A stretch of DNA of 64,000 bases from Hydractinia symbiolongicarpus (GCF_029227915.1 NC_079879.1:26106501-26170500); one strand, 5' to 3'. Counted from the first letter of the stretch, positions 1 to 14,267 are shown. The notes: generated by a model from the letters alone, not told the origin. Made by a program: numbers and translations.

Positions 1-48
1 CAAAACAGTTTTCATTGCAGGCTAGGGTTCACGTGTATCTATTTTTAG

Positions 49-2471
49 AAATGGGTATTTGGTTACCGTCCAGAAGACTTGTTAATTACAAACCATTGGA
101 AGGTGAGTCCAAACGAGTGCGTAAAAAAGTACGAACAAGCATTAGTAGAGGTGACACATACAAAGTATTGGTTGGAAACTGTTATAAAAAGCGTTACAAA
201 GATTTCTGAAGATGATTATAAGGAGTAAGTGTTTCCAGTTTCTACTATATTTATAAGAGTTACTTCAACTGCTATAAGTTTAGATTATCTATGTGACCTA
301 TCAATTAAAACAAATTTAATGAGAAAAAGTATTGCATGTCTGTTCCCAAAAAAAGGTTTTTTAACAAAAACTTTAAATTTTTTGTGAGTTTTGTGTTTCA
401 AATTAGGTATTAAAAATAAAAATGCTACGTAAGAAATAACAATAAAAGAATTTAAAATCTTAGATCCTACAAGCTTTTGGTTAAACAATTGTTTTTCTAA
501 TTTACTCAAGTATGAAAATTCATCCTAAAAAACTTGTTTTGTGTTGACTGAACCTTGTCTTCAACAACTAATACCTAAAAAAGTTCACCAGATGGCAATG
601 TGTGTACGAAAATCTATCTATGTTTGCTGGTCCTTGTGTATCCAGATGAATGTAGTTTCGTTAAATTTTTGGCACATGACTCGGTGTCAATATTGTCCAG
701 ATAATGTTGTATCACTTCAGTTTATACACTTTTTAGGTACGTCAACCGAAATAAAGAGCTTTATTTGACAAGTAAAGAGTTTTATAGAGATAACCCGATA
801 TCAAGTTGTTACCAAGGCGTTCCCATGGCAATATTACCTCATGTCTACGATGTCGGTGTAATTTCTCAACAAAATAAATTTGAAATTTCAGATAATCAGT
901 TAGGTCTCTTTACTGTAAAATATGAACCTGAATTTGTTGACATTGCTGATGTTAAGAAACTAGAAACAACCGCTGATCAACCTGGCAAAGAGTCTGGCAC
1001 GTCTCCAAAAGCGGATGCTACTATAGATGGCAAGATTGAAGAGTTGAGCAAAGATGTTTTACAATCTGGAGAGTTTACTGTTTCATTTGGTGATTTATGG
1101 AACTATCCGTTTTGCACATGTTCGTACTGGCAAATGTATAAACTGCCGTGCGTTCATATGTTTGCAGTTTTCTGTAAAGTACCTGATTGGAAATATGATA
1201 TGTTGGCTCCATTATATCGTTTTGCAAATGTACTTCATTTCGATTATTCTTGTGTAGATACAGAAATTGACAATAAAAGTTCTTCTTCTGACGCTAGTTG
1301 CCAAACCACAATTCTAAGTCAGTCGGTCGAGATTCAAAAAGATTTGAATGAGGAGAATCTATTTATCCGTCCTCCATCTGTTGACAAAAACTTTCTTCAC
1401 CAATGCAACGAATTTTTGCTGCATTTTGATAAGTTAGCAATTCTGTTCAAGGATAAAAAACTGTATAAGACGTTACGTCATGAACTCCAGTCTTTAAAAA
1501 ACGACCTGTTGTCGAATGCGGTTAGTAAGAAAAATCCATTTGAAGTTTTAACTGTGAAACATGATTTTTCAAATGAAATAAAATATTCTTCTTCGCACGT
1601 ATCTCCTGAATGTGTTACAAAGGTGAAGAAATCTACATACTCTGCGACGCAAATGAAAGTTGCTGCAAATAAAAAGAATGTTACAGTCGTGAAAGTGGCA
1701 CAGGGTGATGACGTCAATAGCGTGTTAGACGCACTTGCTCAAGCAAATCCACGCAAAAGTTTTAAGGTATATAGAGAAGACGCCGCTATAGAACTTCTTT
1801 CAGAGAATTCAGCCGTAACCAAATTGAAAAGCGAAACACTTACACATCGAATTTCAGAAGTAACTCCAATTCTATCAAAAGTTTCTACTAGATCAGCGGA
1901 ACGGAATCTAACACGCACTGTCATTGTTGTTAAGGCTGCGGACAAAGCATCCAAGAAGGAGAGCGCAGGATGTTTGTCAAACGTACCAAGGAAATTACAA
2001 CCAACGGTGTTGAAAAAAACTACAAAAATGTCTACCAAAAGAACGACGAAAGGAATCGTTAACGAAAAGTCTGAGTGTTCATTCGCAACGTGCGCTTCGT
2101 CTATAAATAGGAGTCTCACTGAGGATACTACAGTTAAAAACCCAACTATTGCAAAGGATGTCGGTCCATTACTTGGAGTGTGTACAAGTCCTGTTTCTTC
2201 ATCAATTGTTAGCAATACGAAATCCCACAATTCCCGCACGCTGGCAGTGAAGTTAGATGCTCATTCTTCTATCCCAATAACTTTGGAGAAAAGCAAACCA
2301 CGTCCTTCAAAAAACTATCCCCGTAGTGTGGTAATTGTAAAATCTAAATCACAATCAGGCCATGTTTCTGATCAACAAGATACAGAGAAACGAAATTTAT
2401 CACCTAAAAGGAAAAGCGTTTCCGTGACGGATTATTTACCGAATTTTAAGAAAAAATGTCCAGACATATGA
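49..2471 (+). CDS. SWIM zinc-finger protein (ZSWIM-like), 3' part of gene
   Basis: Two exons are visible and the gene starts left of the window. Exon 49-224 follows an AG at 47-48 and ends before GTAAGT at 225. Exon 737-2471 follows an AG at 735-736. The split codon closes in frame (GA|G), so the 512-base gap is an intron. The second exon carries a SWIM-type zinc site near 1111-1155 (C-T-C, then P-C-V-H: the CxC...CxH pattern). SWIM domains bind DNA or protein, and ZSWIM1/3-type proteins derive from MULE transposases. The roughly 400 residues after the SWIM site are rich in Ser, Thr and Lys and show no domain I recognise; the end is basic and could be a nuclear signal. The gene looks intact. 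ZSWIM membership rests on the SWIM motif and general layout, so it could be another SWIM protein. Confidence 0.65.
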
Positions 2472-5035
2472 GTATATCAAAACTATACTTCAAAATCTTT
2501 TGACTTCTCTCATTACAGGATTAAAAAAATAAAATTGCAGTTTATTTTTAATTTTTATTTGAACGTGGTAATAGTTATGTTGTGATGTGTACAATATGTT
2601 AATATATTGTTTTTGTTTTTCAAAAATCTGTGAGCCTATGTGCCACGGAAAAGCATTTTGAATATTTTTATGCCTTGTGAATGCAGCGATAAAATTTACG
2701 TGTTTATTGCAAAATTTTCTGTATCGTATAAAAAAGGAAAAATACACGCAGTGATCTGATGTAATTTTGCTAAGTATACAAAAAATTGCTTCATACCCCC
2801 AGTGCTAAAGTTTTCGATTTTTTGATAAATTTATACGATACATTAGTGATTTGAGAATTAATTTGCGTAAATCGAGGCAAACTATATATTTCGCGTAAAT
2901 TTATTTTCGCAAATTTTGAAGTGTCTATTTTCGAGTACCTCACCAAGTATGGTAGCATGTTAAAGTCAGTAACGACTGATGTTACGCAAAGCATAGCAAA
3001 ATCCTTTATTCTTTTCATCTTTCGTGCTTTGGTACTGTATTTTAAGCAAATTGCATGTTTATTTATTTTTGCGAATAAGATATCAGATTTTGCGCTAGAT
3101 CGTGTGCGTGTATTTTTCAACCTCGTCCCCAAGGGTTTTTGCTAGCGGCTCTGGCATAGGCAACAAAGCCTGGGGACGAGGATGTGTATTTTTTTTTATT
3201 TTATTTTGTAGGCAGAAGAATTCAGAAATGGCCTAAAATAGGGCTGACTGTGAGATCAATTTTTTGCGATCAAAATGCTCACTGTGATGATAGATTAGCT
3301 GCCGTCAATTTTCCGGATTCGTGAAAATGATGGTGAATTCCATTTCAGATTAACATTCATAATTATCGTTGCTTGTTTTTGAGTTTGTTTATGTTGTAAA
3401 AATGTACATTTAGGGATCAGCATGGATTTTTCTGAAAATTTATACAGCTTAGCCCCAACTTTCCAGCTGGAACATAGCAGGCAGAATCATGGAGAACTAT
3501 TTTCAAACGGCGGTTGTTTCTGAACATAATTTTTGTTTGCCGACCAACTGAACAACCCAATTTTTATTGCTCAAATAAATTACATCAAATCTCTGCCCTT
3601 TTGAATGTATCTGCTTGTAGAAATAAATTGTTTAGGTATCTTAGAAGAAAGAATTATTACAGAAATAATTTTTTGCAAAACTTTATATATTCATTTTGAA
3701 CCTTAATCTTCAAAGTAAGTTTCGCAAATTTACAATTGGGCCTGTTCTTGGCCACGGGCTTACCTGTCCTTTATATATCGCATTTCGTGTTTCCCTTACA
3801 GAAAGACAAACAGACAGACTATAAAAGAGACGTTTATTTTAAACAAGAGAAAACATTTTGGAGCAATTTAAGGCTGTTCCCAATTTCACCTCTTTCGACA
3901 CACTGAATCCTTTGTTTACACGCATGAACGTTCTACCCTCTTCTCCTTCTCTACGGCTATGATATTCTGACGGGACGGTACCCCATAAAAGCCCCAAAAT
4001 GTCCCGGCCTATGAATGAGGTTTAATGGAAAAGGATTTACATTCTATTTAGTAAGTGTCACTTTTTATATTTACACAACTCTATCACAAGTGTGTTGAGA
4101 ATTTCGACGTTAGAAAATCCTGCGGAATCGGCGCCATGTTGTCAACGTCGTGGCTCCCGTAAAAGAGGTGAATTTCTGTAAAAATGATGAATAAATATCC
4201 GTAAAAGCGAAACCGCTAGTTCGTCAGGGAGTTTTTACAATTTAAATTCTCTGGCGAAATCCGGTTAAATGTAAACATAACCATAACATAACTGCACACA
4301 TGCAGAAGTGTTGCACTCGCAAAAGCTCTCTCAGTGTGTCACTTTTATGAGAAAGAAGTAATCTCCACAAAAAAGTTCCTTTGGAGTGCCGCAGAACTTT
4401 TTTCTTTTGATTTTTTTTACCTTGAACTAGCTATTATTGTTCTAGGGTCTCTTTTGACTGAGCTGCTCTCTGGGCTTTTTTGCCGTCATTAAACATGCGG
4501 GCAACCTATACTTTATAAAAAAAAGAGTATTAAAAATCCAGAAAGCTCTTTGTGCGCAACACACACACGCCGTACATTCGACCCGATCCAACCTCGGCAA
4601 TAATACAAACATATTCGTCTCGCAGGGCCATCATCTTCAACAACATCTTTCTTAGAACGACTTTTTAAAGGGGCAGAAGCCTAGATGCGCCGAGTTAGAA
4701 AAGAGATAACAGGCCCTGGGAACGAGGTTGATCCCGATCAGCAGGACGAGTATTATTTCGCGCCTAGGCTAGTTTACTCAATAGAACTGTACCCTTGGCT
4801 AGTGTTTTGTTTTACGCAAAATGGTGTTTGACGTGTCCACAAAAGAGTAGAGGTGGCAAAAGTCGAAAATCAGATCAAATTCGTCTGGCTAAACTTGTCT
4901 ATAACCTGAAATATTACTAACCCTCGTGAAGTAGAAATAACCTTAACATTTTTTTAGAAGAAAATTCGTAAGTTCTCGTACATTCTGCACTAATTCTCTA
5001 ATAGTTCTGAGTTAATATAACAACATTGACTTTTT
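2472..5035. other. Intergenic, repeat-bearing, no gene recognised
   Basis: This is the 3' flank of the SWIM gene. It is AT-rich with short open frames that look like chance. It holds one hairpin MITE (3118-3184) and a lone MITE-type end, GGGAACGAGGTTG, near 4718-4730. Nothing else is supported. Confidence 0.6.
3118..3184. repeat. Short MITE with CAACCTCGTCCCCA ends
   Basis: The left end reads CAACCTCGTCCCCAAGG and the right end reads CCTGGGGACGAGG, which are inverted copies about 67 bases apart overall. The same terminal motif recurs near 4718, 20152, 23436-23558, 23950, 24118, 26165, 27370 and 60006, so it is a dispersed family. Confidence 0.7.
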
Positions 5036-8000
5036 AAGATAAGATAAGATAATTTTATTAATCAAAAATAGCTGTACAGTTCAAATAATTAAATAAATTT
5101 TAATATGAAGAGAAAAAACAAACAAACTATTTTTGAAGGGAGACCTTACCTAATAGCAGAAGCTAAGACAAGGATAAGGCCACCCTTGGACGAGTACAGG
5201 ACACACAAGACGGCACGAACATATATAATCGCCAGATAAATGAACCGTGTGAGAACAAAGGGAAAATTTGTTACAAATTAATAAGAGGCAATAAAATACT
5301 TCTTTAGATCACTTTTCAGACCAAAGTAATCTATGGAAACAAATTTTTTAGTCATTGATGTCTGTATCTTATTCCAGGATTTAATGGTGTTAAATCTAAT
5401 AGAATTTTTACCAAAACAAACGGTATTGACAGTAGGAAGATTGATCAAGCCAGCCTTTTCTGCCAAGTGCTCTGGGCATGGTTGAAGTCGACCGCAAAAG
5501 TATTCTGGATAGTAGCAGGCATTTTATCATGAAAGAGCTTATGCAAAAACAGAATGTTCTGACACTGGACAATATCATTGAATTTGAGGATTTCCAGGTT
5601 GCCATAGATGATACTAGATGATGCTCTTCGAGATTCAAAAGTCATTAGTCTGATAGCAAAATTTTGTAAAACAGCAATACGATTAACATCAAGACTATTT
5701 GGTTGACCCCAAATTTGATTACAATATTGCAGGTGGGAATGAAAAATGGCATAGTAGACTAGGATAAGGACATTTTGAAACACAAAATGACAAAGTTTAG
5801 CTAAAGCTCCATTAGCCCTCTTGAGCTTGGCAACAGTATTATTGATCTGAGTCTTCCAGCTTAAATCAGAATCTAATAGAACACCAAGATATTTAATAGA
5901 ATCACTAGGCATAAGCCTTTTACCATTGATGAGAAGCCTAAAATCATAATTAAGAGGTTTATGTGCATGTTTAAATATAATGTATTCTGTCTTGCTAGCA
6001 TTAAGAGAAATCTTATTAGCATTCAGCCAATGGCAGAGAAGCTTGAGGTCTAAATTCATTTGTTTGGCCAGTTGTTTCAAAGAGTCACTGAAATGCAGGA
6101 GGTTTGTATCATCAGCAAAGTGGTGTACCATGAATAGTTAATTGCACAATTCAAGTCGTTTATATAAATTAAAAATAAAAGTGGTCCTAAAACAGAGCCT
6201 TGAGTGACACCATGTTTGGTAAGATTATTTGCTGATCTAGCTCCATTTAAAGACACAAATTGTTGACGACCTATTAAGTAGGACCTAAATAAAGAGAGAG
6301 CATTACCTCGAATTCCCAAATGATGAAGCTTTGTAAGCAGAATTTCATGATCAACAGTATCAAAAGCCTTCTGGAGATCAATAAACACTCCACATGCATA
6401 ATTTCCTTTATCAAGAGCATCCATAATTTTTTGAGAGATATTCATTAGTGATTGACAGGTTGGGTAATTTTTTCTGGAACCAAATTGTTGCTTATACAGG
6501 ACATTGTTAGCTTCAAGAAACCCATACACCCGTTTATATATAAGTTTTTCAAATATTTTATCAATGTTTGAAAGTAAGGATATATATAGGTCGATAATTT
6601 GTAAGTTCCAATTTGGATCCTTTTTTATGAATAGGGATAACCCTGGCAGTTTTTAAATTAGAAGGAAAAATGCCTGAAGTAAAAGACAAATTTATAAGTT
6701 TAGAGAGTGGAAAGGATAATTCAGTTTTAACAGTAGAAAAAATTTGGGCAGGAATGCTAAATGGCCCAGAAGATTTACCAAGGTCCAAGGAAGAAATACA
6801 ATGGAGAACTTCAATATCATCAGTTGGTGAAAGAAACATTGAATTAGGAACAGAATCTTTTAAGAAGGAAGAGAAATGTTTTGATGTGAATGGGATGCCC
6901 ATTCTTATATTTTCAGCAATCGATGAAAAATAATTATTAAAAGAGCTAGCAATTGTCACTGGATCAGTGACAATGTTCATACAGGTTGGAGAAACAGAAG
7001 CAGAAGAACGAACAGAAATTATATTTTTAACACCTTTCCAAATGTTGCCAATATTTTTTTGGTTATCACTAAAATATTTATTGAAAAAATTACTCTTGCT
7101 CAATCTACACAGAGTTACAATTTTATTGCCGTACTTTTTGAAACGCTCTAACAAGAGAGACTTAAAATATGGATCTTTTTCTCTTAACAAACGTTTATGA
7201 AGAAGGTCTCTTTTAGTAATAGAGGTAAGGATACCATTAGTAATCCAAGGATTGGATTTTTTTCTACTTTTTTTATTACAAGTCGTTTTTAATGGAGCGT
7301 ATTTATCCAAAAGACTGTTAAAACTGTTGTAAAAATTATCAAATGATACATTGGGATCATCTGTGCTTGGTTGAAGTATAGCATCCCAATCCGTATATTG
7401 TAGTTCAATGCGAAAGGCATCATGACTGAATTTTTTCCAGTTACGAGCATAAATATCATTAGATACATGAGCCGGATTGACAGCAGACAAATCTCTTAAC
7501 ACCAAGAACTGGGGGAAATGATCAGATATTGAATTAATAATATTACCAGACAAAGTATCCCACTTGGCAGAGTTAAAATAAATATTATCTATAATTGTGC
7601 TGGTAGATTCAGTGACTCTTGTGGGCAAAATTATATGAGGCATTAAATTAAACTGGGAGGTAATATTAATATAATCAGAAACTTCTTTAACCGATTCGGA
7701 CATTAGAAGGTCAATATTAAAATCGCCAAGGAGAAAGATTGGCTTATTTTCAGAAGACGCTTTCTCAAGAAGGGGCATTAAAAATTGGTTGTTGAACTCA
7801 TCAACAGACATTGAGGGGTGTCCATAAATGCATCCTACAATCATGTTTTTATCTTTAGCCTGTATAATTTCAATGAATTTAGATTCAAGTTCACTGCTTT
7901 TGTATGCAAGTGTATCAAGATCAAGACGTTCAATAAATTGCAAGTGATTAGAAACATACAACAGAGCACCACCTTTTTCACCTTTAGTAGGCGTGTGTGT

Positions 8001-8531
8001 GAAGGAGTAACCAGGTAGATCACAATTAATAGGAGGGACATTAATCTGGAATTTAGTTTCAGTGATACCAATAATACTGAAGTCATGCCCAAGTTGTTGT
8101 AATAGAACCTTCAATTCATCAAGATGTTTTGAAAGAGATGCAATATTCATATGGAAAAGGGAGAATTTATGAGAAGTAACTTGAAGGTCAGTGAATTCAT
8201 TTGGATCATAATATTTGCAGTTGACACCACCCATGATTTCAGGGATGTCATTGATTTTAAGAGTATTAAGCTTTGTAAGAAATGTTTTGATTTCAAGGGA
8301 AGAAAGTGACTTGTCGTAGACTAGAGGGGGAGCGTTTATGCCAAAGGGGAGAATTTCATTATTACATTTACAGCAAAACCATTTCTGGGTAGAATTTTGA
8401 AGAGATTCATAATCCTTGACGTTGAGAGCATTACATTTAATATGAATCCAGAAATCACAAATATCACACTGAATTGCCTTTTGATTACAGTTTACAGACT
8501 TCCCACATATTCCACACGGATAGTTTATCAT
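5036..8531 (-). mobile_element. Non-LTR retrotransposon (LINE), decayed copy
   Basis: A reverse-strand element whose coding region (5278-8531) is followed by a short 3' tail. The tail ends in tandem AAGAT units on the + strand (about 5036-5050), next to a TTTTATTA stretch. Microsatellite-like 3' tails instead of poly(A) are known in CR1/L2/Rex-type LINEs. The true 5' end is not fixed and may lie up to about 8640. No target-site duplication was identified. Confidence 0.8.
5278..8531 (-). pseudogene. LINE polyprotein: PHD finger, endonuclease, reverse transcriptase (frameshifted)
   Basis: The frame opens at ATG 8529-8531 with a PHD-type Cys/His zinc finger in the first ~55 residues (CGICGK ... 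CDICDFWIHIKC ... FCCKC). An endonuclease/exonuclease/phosphatase domain follows, with LLGDFNIDL and later SDHFPQF typical of LINE endonucleases. The reverse transcriptase contains an FADD catalytic motif (near 6110). Three frame breaks separate the parts: near 6585 (before the RT palm), near 6130 (just before FADD) and near 5450 (C-terminal region, which ends at 5278). The product would have nicked DNA and reverse transcribed its own RNA at the nick. The breaks make this copy inactive unless the assembly is at fault. The clade (CR1/L2/jockey-like) is inferred from the domain order. Confidence 0.85.
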
Positions 8532-9036
8532 AAATATAGAGAGAAAACAAAAATGACATAAAACAAAAAACTATAGTATATACAAAAGTTTATTTAACAG
8601 ACTCTATAGGCTTTCCCCTTCCCTAAACAACAAACGAGAGGAGGAAAGGCAGAGTCAGTAAAACTCAAAAACACTAAAAGCAGAACTAGCCAGTTGCTAA
8701 AATAAATAAATAAAACAACAGTTTAAAAGTTTATAACAGGAAATGATGTTGGGATGTATAATACCCAACAGGAAGGCAAAAGAACCCGCCCCCTCTTGGG
8801 AATTCAGTTCAATCGATACATACACCACATGAGACAGCAACAATGTGCAATAAATATCAGAATTATCTATCGGATGAAACAAATGTTAGGCTATAAGAAA
8901 GCTAGCTACCTAGAAATTGTCCATTTTTAGGTAGCTAGGTAGCTGTTTAGTAAATTGACACCATTTCATGTCTTACAAGAGTATATCAATGAAACAAAGC
9001 AAAGTCTAAGATAGCTATATAAATTGTATTTAGGTT
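8532..9036. other. LINE 5' flank and SLC35A upstream region
   Basis: No coding signal. The left part may be the 5' UTR of the LINE. The right part, up to the ATG at 9037, should hold the transporter promoter. A short inverted repeat containing AGCTAGCTACCTA/TAGGTAGCTAG lies near 8902-8942. Confidence 0.5.
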
Positions 9037-10428
9037 ATGACAGAAAAAGTTTCGATATCTGTAGAAGAGGGAATGGGTGCTAAAAAGCCAACAACAAACA
9101 GTAATTTAAAATATGCAAGTTTGGCCATTCTGGTGTTGCAAAATGCTGGATTAATTTTGACCATACGATATTCTCGTACATTGACAGGTGACATGTATAT
9201 ATCAAGTACAGCTGTTGTCTTTGCAGAGGTAAGCTATTTCTGTTTTGTACGCTTAATATATGATACATATTTATATTCCTAGAAATTGACTAACAGGCAA
9301 AAAATTGCAGGCAGTAAGCTGTAGACCAGTTCATTTCAAACTTTATTCCTAAGTGGAGTCATCTTTTACTCTTGAAGTTAGAATATATTTTTTGCATTTG
9401 GTTAAGGTTTAGCACCTATACGAGTGAAGCAATTAGCAGCCAGGGAATGGTTTTTTTTCTACACTTTTACTTTCTTTACCTTTATTCATTGCTATATAGT
9501 TGTTGGGAAAGTTATGATTATACCTCTCCCTGTTCTTTCTAAAGTTTTGTGCACTTGCATTACCATTTTGGCACACCTGTCAGTATTTTAGCTTTTCTTT
9601 TGTTTCTAGTTATTTAAATTGGTAGCCTGCTTGTTTCTGACATTTTTGGAGATAAAAGATGTTCCAAGCTGGTTTAGATATCTTCATCAAAATATTTTTG
9701 CTGATCCTATGGCAACCATTAAAGTTGCAGTTCCTTCATTTATTTATGTTATTCAAAATAATCTTCAGTTTGTAGCAATATCCAATCTTGATGCAGCAAC
9801 CTTCCAAGTAACGTACCAGTTAAAGGTTCTGACCACTGCAATTTTTTCTGTGTTTATGTTGAACAAAACATTGAGCAAAATGCAATGGTTTTCCTTGTTT
9901 CTGCTTTTCTCGGGCATTGCACTTGTGCAGTTACAACCAAGCCAGTTAAAAGCCAAAAATCCTGATGACACACAAAATCCAATGATTGGGTTTCTAGCAG
10001 TACTTGTATCTAGTGTTTGTTCTGGTTTTGCTGGCGTTTATTTTGAGAAGATCTTAAAAGGTACTGGAAGTGGTCAAGGAGTGAGCATTTGGTTACGTAA
10101 CATCCAACTTGGTATGTTTGGAACACTTTTGGGAATAATAGGAATGATGTTTAATGATGGTGCTAAAATCAGAGAAAAGGGGGTGTTATATGGTTACAGC
10201 AACTTAGTTTGGTTTGTAATATTTATGCAAGCTTTTGGTGGATTACTAGTAGCAGTTGTTGTGAAATATGCTGATAACATTTTAAAAGGATTTGCAACAT
10301 CTATTGCTATTATCGTATCTTGTATTGTGTCGATTTATGTGTTTAACTTTGTTCTTAGTTTGCAGTTCTGTCTAGGAACATTGCTTGTAATGACAGCAAT
10401 CTTTTTTTACGGTAGGCCACAAAAGTAG
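9037..10428 (+). CDS. Nucleotide-sugar transporter, SLC35A family (UDP-GlcNAc/UDP-Gal transporter-like)
   Basis: Two exons: 9037-9228 (ATG start; donor GTAAGC at 9229) and 9610-10428 (acceptor AG at 9608-9609; TAG stop). They join between codons to give 336 residues, the usual length for the family. The protein is almost all membrane helices, as expected for a ten-helix Golgi antiporter exchanging a nucleotide sugar for UMP. Family hallmarks are visible: RYSRTL and SSTAVVFAE near the end of exon 1, then [20 protein letters not shown] and [14 protein letters not shown] in exon 2, and a late FATSIAI...VSIYVF segment. The pattern is closest in my memory to SLC35A3/A2, but the substrate cannot be set from sequence alone. 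It is intact and single-copy in the window. Confidence 0.9.
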
Positions 10429-13400
10429 ATCGCAAAGTAAATCAAATAATTTTTGCAACAAAGAAAAGTAATATAAAAATTTTTGCCAAATAACCGCAAT
10501 CTTGGGAACTCTGAGTAAAATAGGTAGTAATTTAAGAAAAGGGGGTTATTTTAATTTAGGTTCTAAGATACAGTGTCAAGTGCAATGGTAAGAATCGGTT
10601 AACCAGTTCCTGCACCTCTTTTGGAAATAATTTTTTTTCTTAAATTAGCCTTACTTTGTTTTTCAAATTTTGCTTGAGGCTCAGGCATTTTTTAATTATT
10701 TTAGAATACTTTTTATTACAAATTTTGCAATGCAAAATCTAAGCAAAAGTTATGTAAAAACTCCTGCTTTTTAAAAGAGATTTTCCAATTTTTTGTTGTT
10801 GTTGTTTTCAACCTAGCTATTGCCTCACTGTCCTTATATACAAAGATGTAACAGCAGTCCTAAACATAGAATCAACATAAGCGAAAGAAACGCTTGTGGT
10901 TAACATTTCACGATTGATTCAAGCATTTATCCGAGCCTGTTGCTTTTTAGGCATTTTGATAGGCGTTTCATATCAGTTTTCTAAAGGGTCAAATCATTTT
11001 TTGTGTGCCGTATTCGTTACTCAAGAATTTCCCTACAATTTATATATTTTTAAAAATTGAAGTGTTACAAACTTCAGACAAAACCTAGTTCAGTGACATT
11101 TTTTAACTCAATAGATTTTTAAAATCAGTTTTTGGTTCAGTTTCTGTGATCAGATGAGTTGTTATTTATTTATTTATATTTAGTTGTTAGTGTTGTTTTG
11201 TGTTTTTTATATTTTTAAACATGTGCTCATTATTTGTGCTGGGTTGCACATCGAAATTAATATAATGTCAGAGTGCATAAATAATTTTTTTGCAGTGTTA
11301 GCCATAAATAAATCGTCCGATAGGAAATAGCATTTTGTTTTCTCGAAAGTCGTGCATACTACCCTGTATTGAGTGAAACAGAACCCTCCCGTATATAAAT
11401 AAATAAATGGATGCTTGGAAAACTCTAATTCAGGAATGCAGTGTTCTTTCTAAGCCTAGGGTAAGGTAGGGTTAATTGTACTGTAATGGTCCATTTAATA
11501 GAGTTATACTTTCGCAGTTCAATTTTTTAAATTTTTTTAATCAATCGCCATCTTTTTCACAAATCTCATCATATATATTTTTACATACTTTTAACATATT
11601 CAGTCGTAGAATATATACAGTTACTGTATTTATCTTTGTTTAAAAAATAAACTTACAGTGTGAACGATCTTTCCTCCAAGGAACGATGATGAAGTATTAA
11701 CGTTGTATTTATGTATTGTGAGTGAAAGCGATTATTCAGTAAAGAAATTTTTTTTTCTATGTTTTGCCGATTAATCCCGATAACTGAAATACCCAATAAC
11801 CCGAAGTTCCAGTGAATTCACCTTGACCCTTCTGTTACTTCTTCACAAAAACCACATGATATGTCGAACCCCCGCTAAATTGAACATTGGCTAGGTCAAG
11901 TCCCCTAGACCATAGTTATTTATGCGGGGTAAAATTTTAATTGGCGATGAGTTGAATTTGTGATAGGCATATATTATGGCGGATCATAGCTTTTATAAAT
12001 TTAGCGTTGATTTTAACAGGCCAATGCCCTTATGTGCGTTTCGTACCTCTATGGCTCTAGCTGCAAAATGAAAAATCGAAGTCACTCATTTCGTAGGTCG
12101 TGCTGATGAGCAAACGTGAAGAAAAGTTATAACCGCTTGGATCTGGAGAAATTTTAGCCAGCACCGAAAAACCGAGAAAAAGGCTTTTAATTTTTATTTT
12201 ATGTCGAGTTTTTTGAGCTGTGAAGTTACGAGAGCTCTCACGCTGTGAATTGGACATTTCTGCACCTACACGCCTGAGCACCTAATCGAGATGAGTTCGC
12301 TTTTCAGAGCACACGGTGCGCTTTGTAGCAACTTCTGGGTTAATTGAATTTAGTATCCCTTTTCCGAAAATTGTATGCTAATAGCCCTGGTACCCTGAAA
12401 GAAGTTAATTGGGGATAAAATATTGGAAAGCTACTTTAAAGTGGCGGAAATGGTTGCTATGGGTGTTGCTATGCGCTTAAATTGACGGTAGGTCGCGGAA
12501 AGGTCAAGTGCTATTTATTTTTGAGAAAACATACAATTTTCCAACGAATTCTCTATTCAATTTAGCATCCCATAGGAAGTAGAAAAGTATTTTATCCAAG
12601 GGGGTAACCCTTAGCTTAACGTTAAAAAAGTTCAGGTTATTCTCGGCCACGGAGCTATTTGGGATGAACTCGAAAGATGTAAAGTTGGACCCGCAAGGTC
12701 ATGTGATGGATTTTGATTGGTCTATTATTAGAGATTTATGTTTTTCCTCAAAAAGATTGCATTTAGCATTTAAATGTAAACAAACATGGCGGTGAAAATA
12801 CGAAGCATCAAATTATGCTCGCGTTTGATTATGTCGTGACTGAATTTATAGCAGATATTAAGAGCTATATATATATCTACCAAAAACATAATTCGGCTCT
12901 CTCTTTTAGCAAAATTCACTGTGTTAGTATTTAATCATTCTCAACATAGCTAGCCAGCCTGTGTGGAATGATCATTACGTTGACGCTCTTGTTGTAAACT
13001 CTACTTGCATTTGTTGTACTTGTACAACATTTACGACGATTTCAGCTAGCGCAATGAATTTCCAGCGCAAAATATCAATGTTGTGTTGTTTGTGTTGTTG
13101 ACAAGATGTATTGAAGGTAACCTGACCTTCCTTAAATTTTTCTGCAAATTCTTTTGTCGCTAAAAAAGAATTCGATATACCTTTTTTGTATAGTGACTTT
13201 AAATATGAACGCATTGCGAGATTCATTTCATGCTACTTCATGCTCATTCGGTGAAATATGGCCGCTATGTAATAAAACGATGTTTCGATGTTTGTAACTT
13301 ATTGCGCGCTCCCAAAATGTACCGTAAATACTTAACAAATAATGACATTCAAATAATACAAATGATTTAAATAACGTTTGATTTGATTTTCCTAGAAACG

Positions 13401-14267
13401 TAGTGCTCAAAATGAACAGTTAATAGTCTTGTGAATCCTGCAAAATGTAAGACGACCAGTACTTTATTTTCTGACAGAAACTATGACAACAACATCAACA
13501 ACTGATTACAAAATTATCGTAAGAAAATCTATAAATATCATATTCGAAGCAGCATCCTAAAAACTTCACCCAATATTTCCATTTTTTTAACATCTAGTTC
13601 AGAGTTCTGTTTTCACTTCTTTGATAATTGTCTGTCCCGCTTCGATTGTTTCTAAATAACAACAAGACGTATGTTATACGTAAACAACCTCGCGAATAAA
13701 GTTTACAAAAAGCTGTCAATCAGATTGTGATTTCTGTTACGAAGTTAGACACGACATATTATGCTATTCAGATAGGCTATAATATTTGTTACGCACTATG
13801 CAGTTATTTTTTCAAAATTGATTTGTGATATCTTTTTGAACGGAAAACTCCTCGAATGTGAAGTCCAGAAGAGGAACGCAGAAAGTTGATGGTTGATAAG
13901 TCTTCGTTTCTCTCTTACGTAATGTTGTGGAAATTTTGCAGACTACTTTCCAGGCATTTGGGAGACCTTAAGTCTGCCTACATTCACTTTTGTAAACTTT
14001 GATAGAGACACTTTTACTTTACCAGTTAGTTAAAAAATGATTTTGAACACTTATCTTATATAACAGCAAAAAAAAAAAAAGTAAAAATAATTACCAAGAT
14101 GAGATTCGAACACACGACTACTCGTGCTCAGAGAGGCAAAAATTTCCATTCTTGTGGGACACATTTGCGTTTTAATACAAGCTCACCAGCTTGTAATTAA
14201 CTGATAACAAAAAATGATAGTTAACAAATTTGCTTGGATAAAAAAAATAGCAAAACAAAAAACCTAC
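10429..14267. other. Intergenic between transporter and JmjC gene, no gene recognised
   Basis: About 3.8 kb of AT-rich DNA between convergent genes. Short open frames look random. The last 3' exon or exons of the JmjC gene probably lie near the right end, since exon 14268-14352 ends in a donor, but I could not place them. A GTTCGAATC B-box-like stretch on the minus strand near 14104-14112 hints at a tRNA-derived repeat. Confidence 0.5.

Noticed and set aside
1739-2239. 166-codon open frame on the minus strand
   Set aside because: It is antisense to the long SWIM-gene exon and hydrophobic only because it mirrors a Ser/Lys-rich region.
14096-14160. Possible tRNA gene on the minus strand (GTTCGAATC B-box-like word)
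   Set aside because: No paired acceptor stem or anticodon arm could be drawn; more likely a tRNA-derived repeat fragment.
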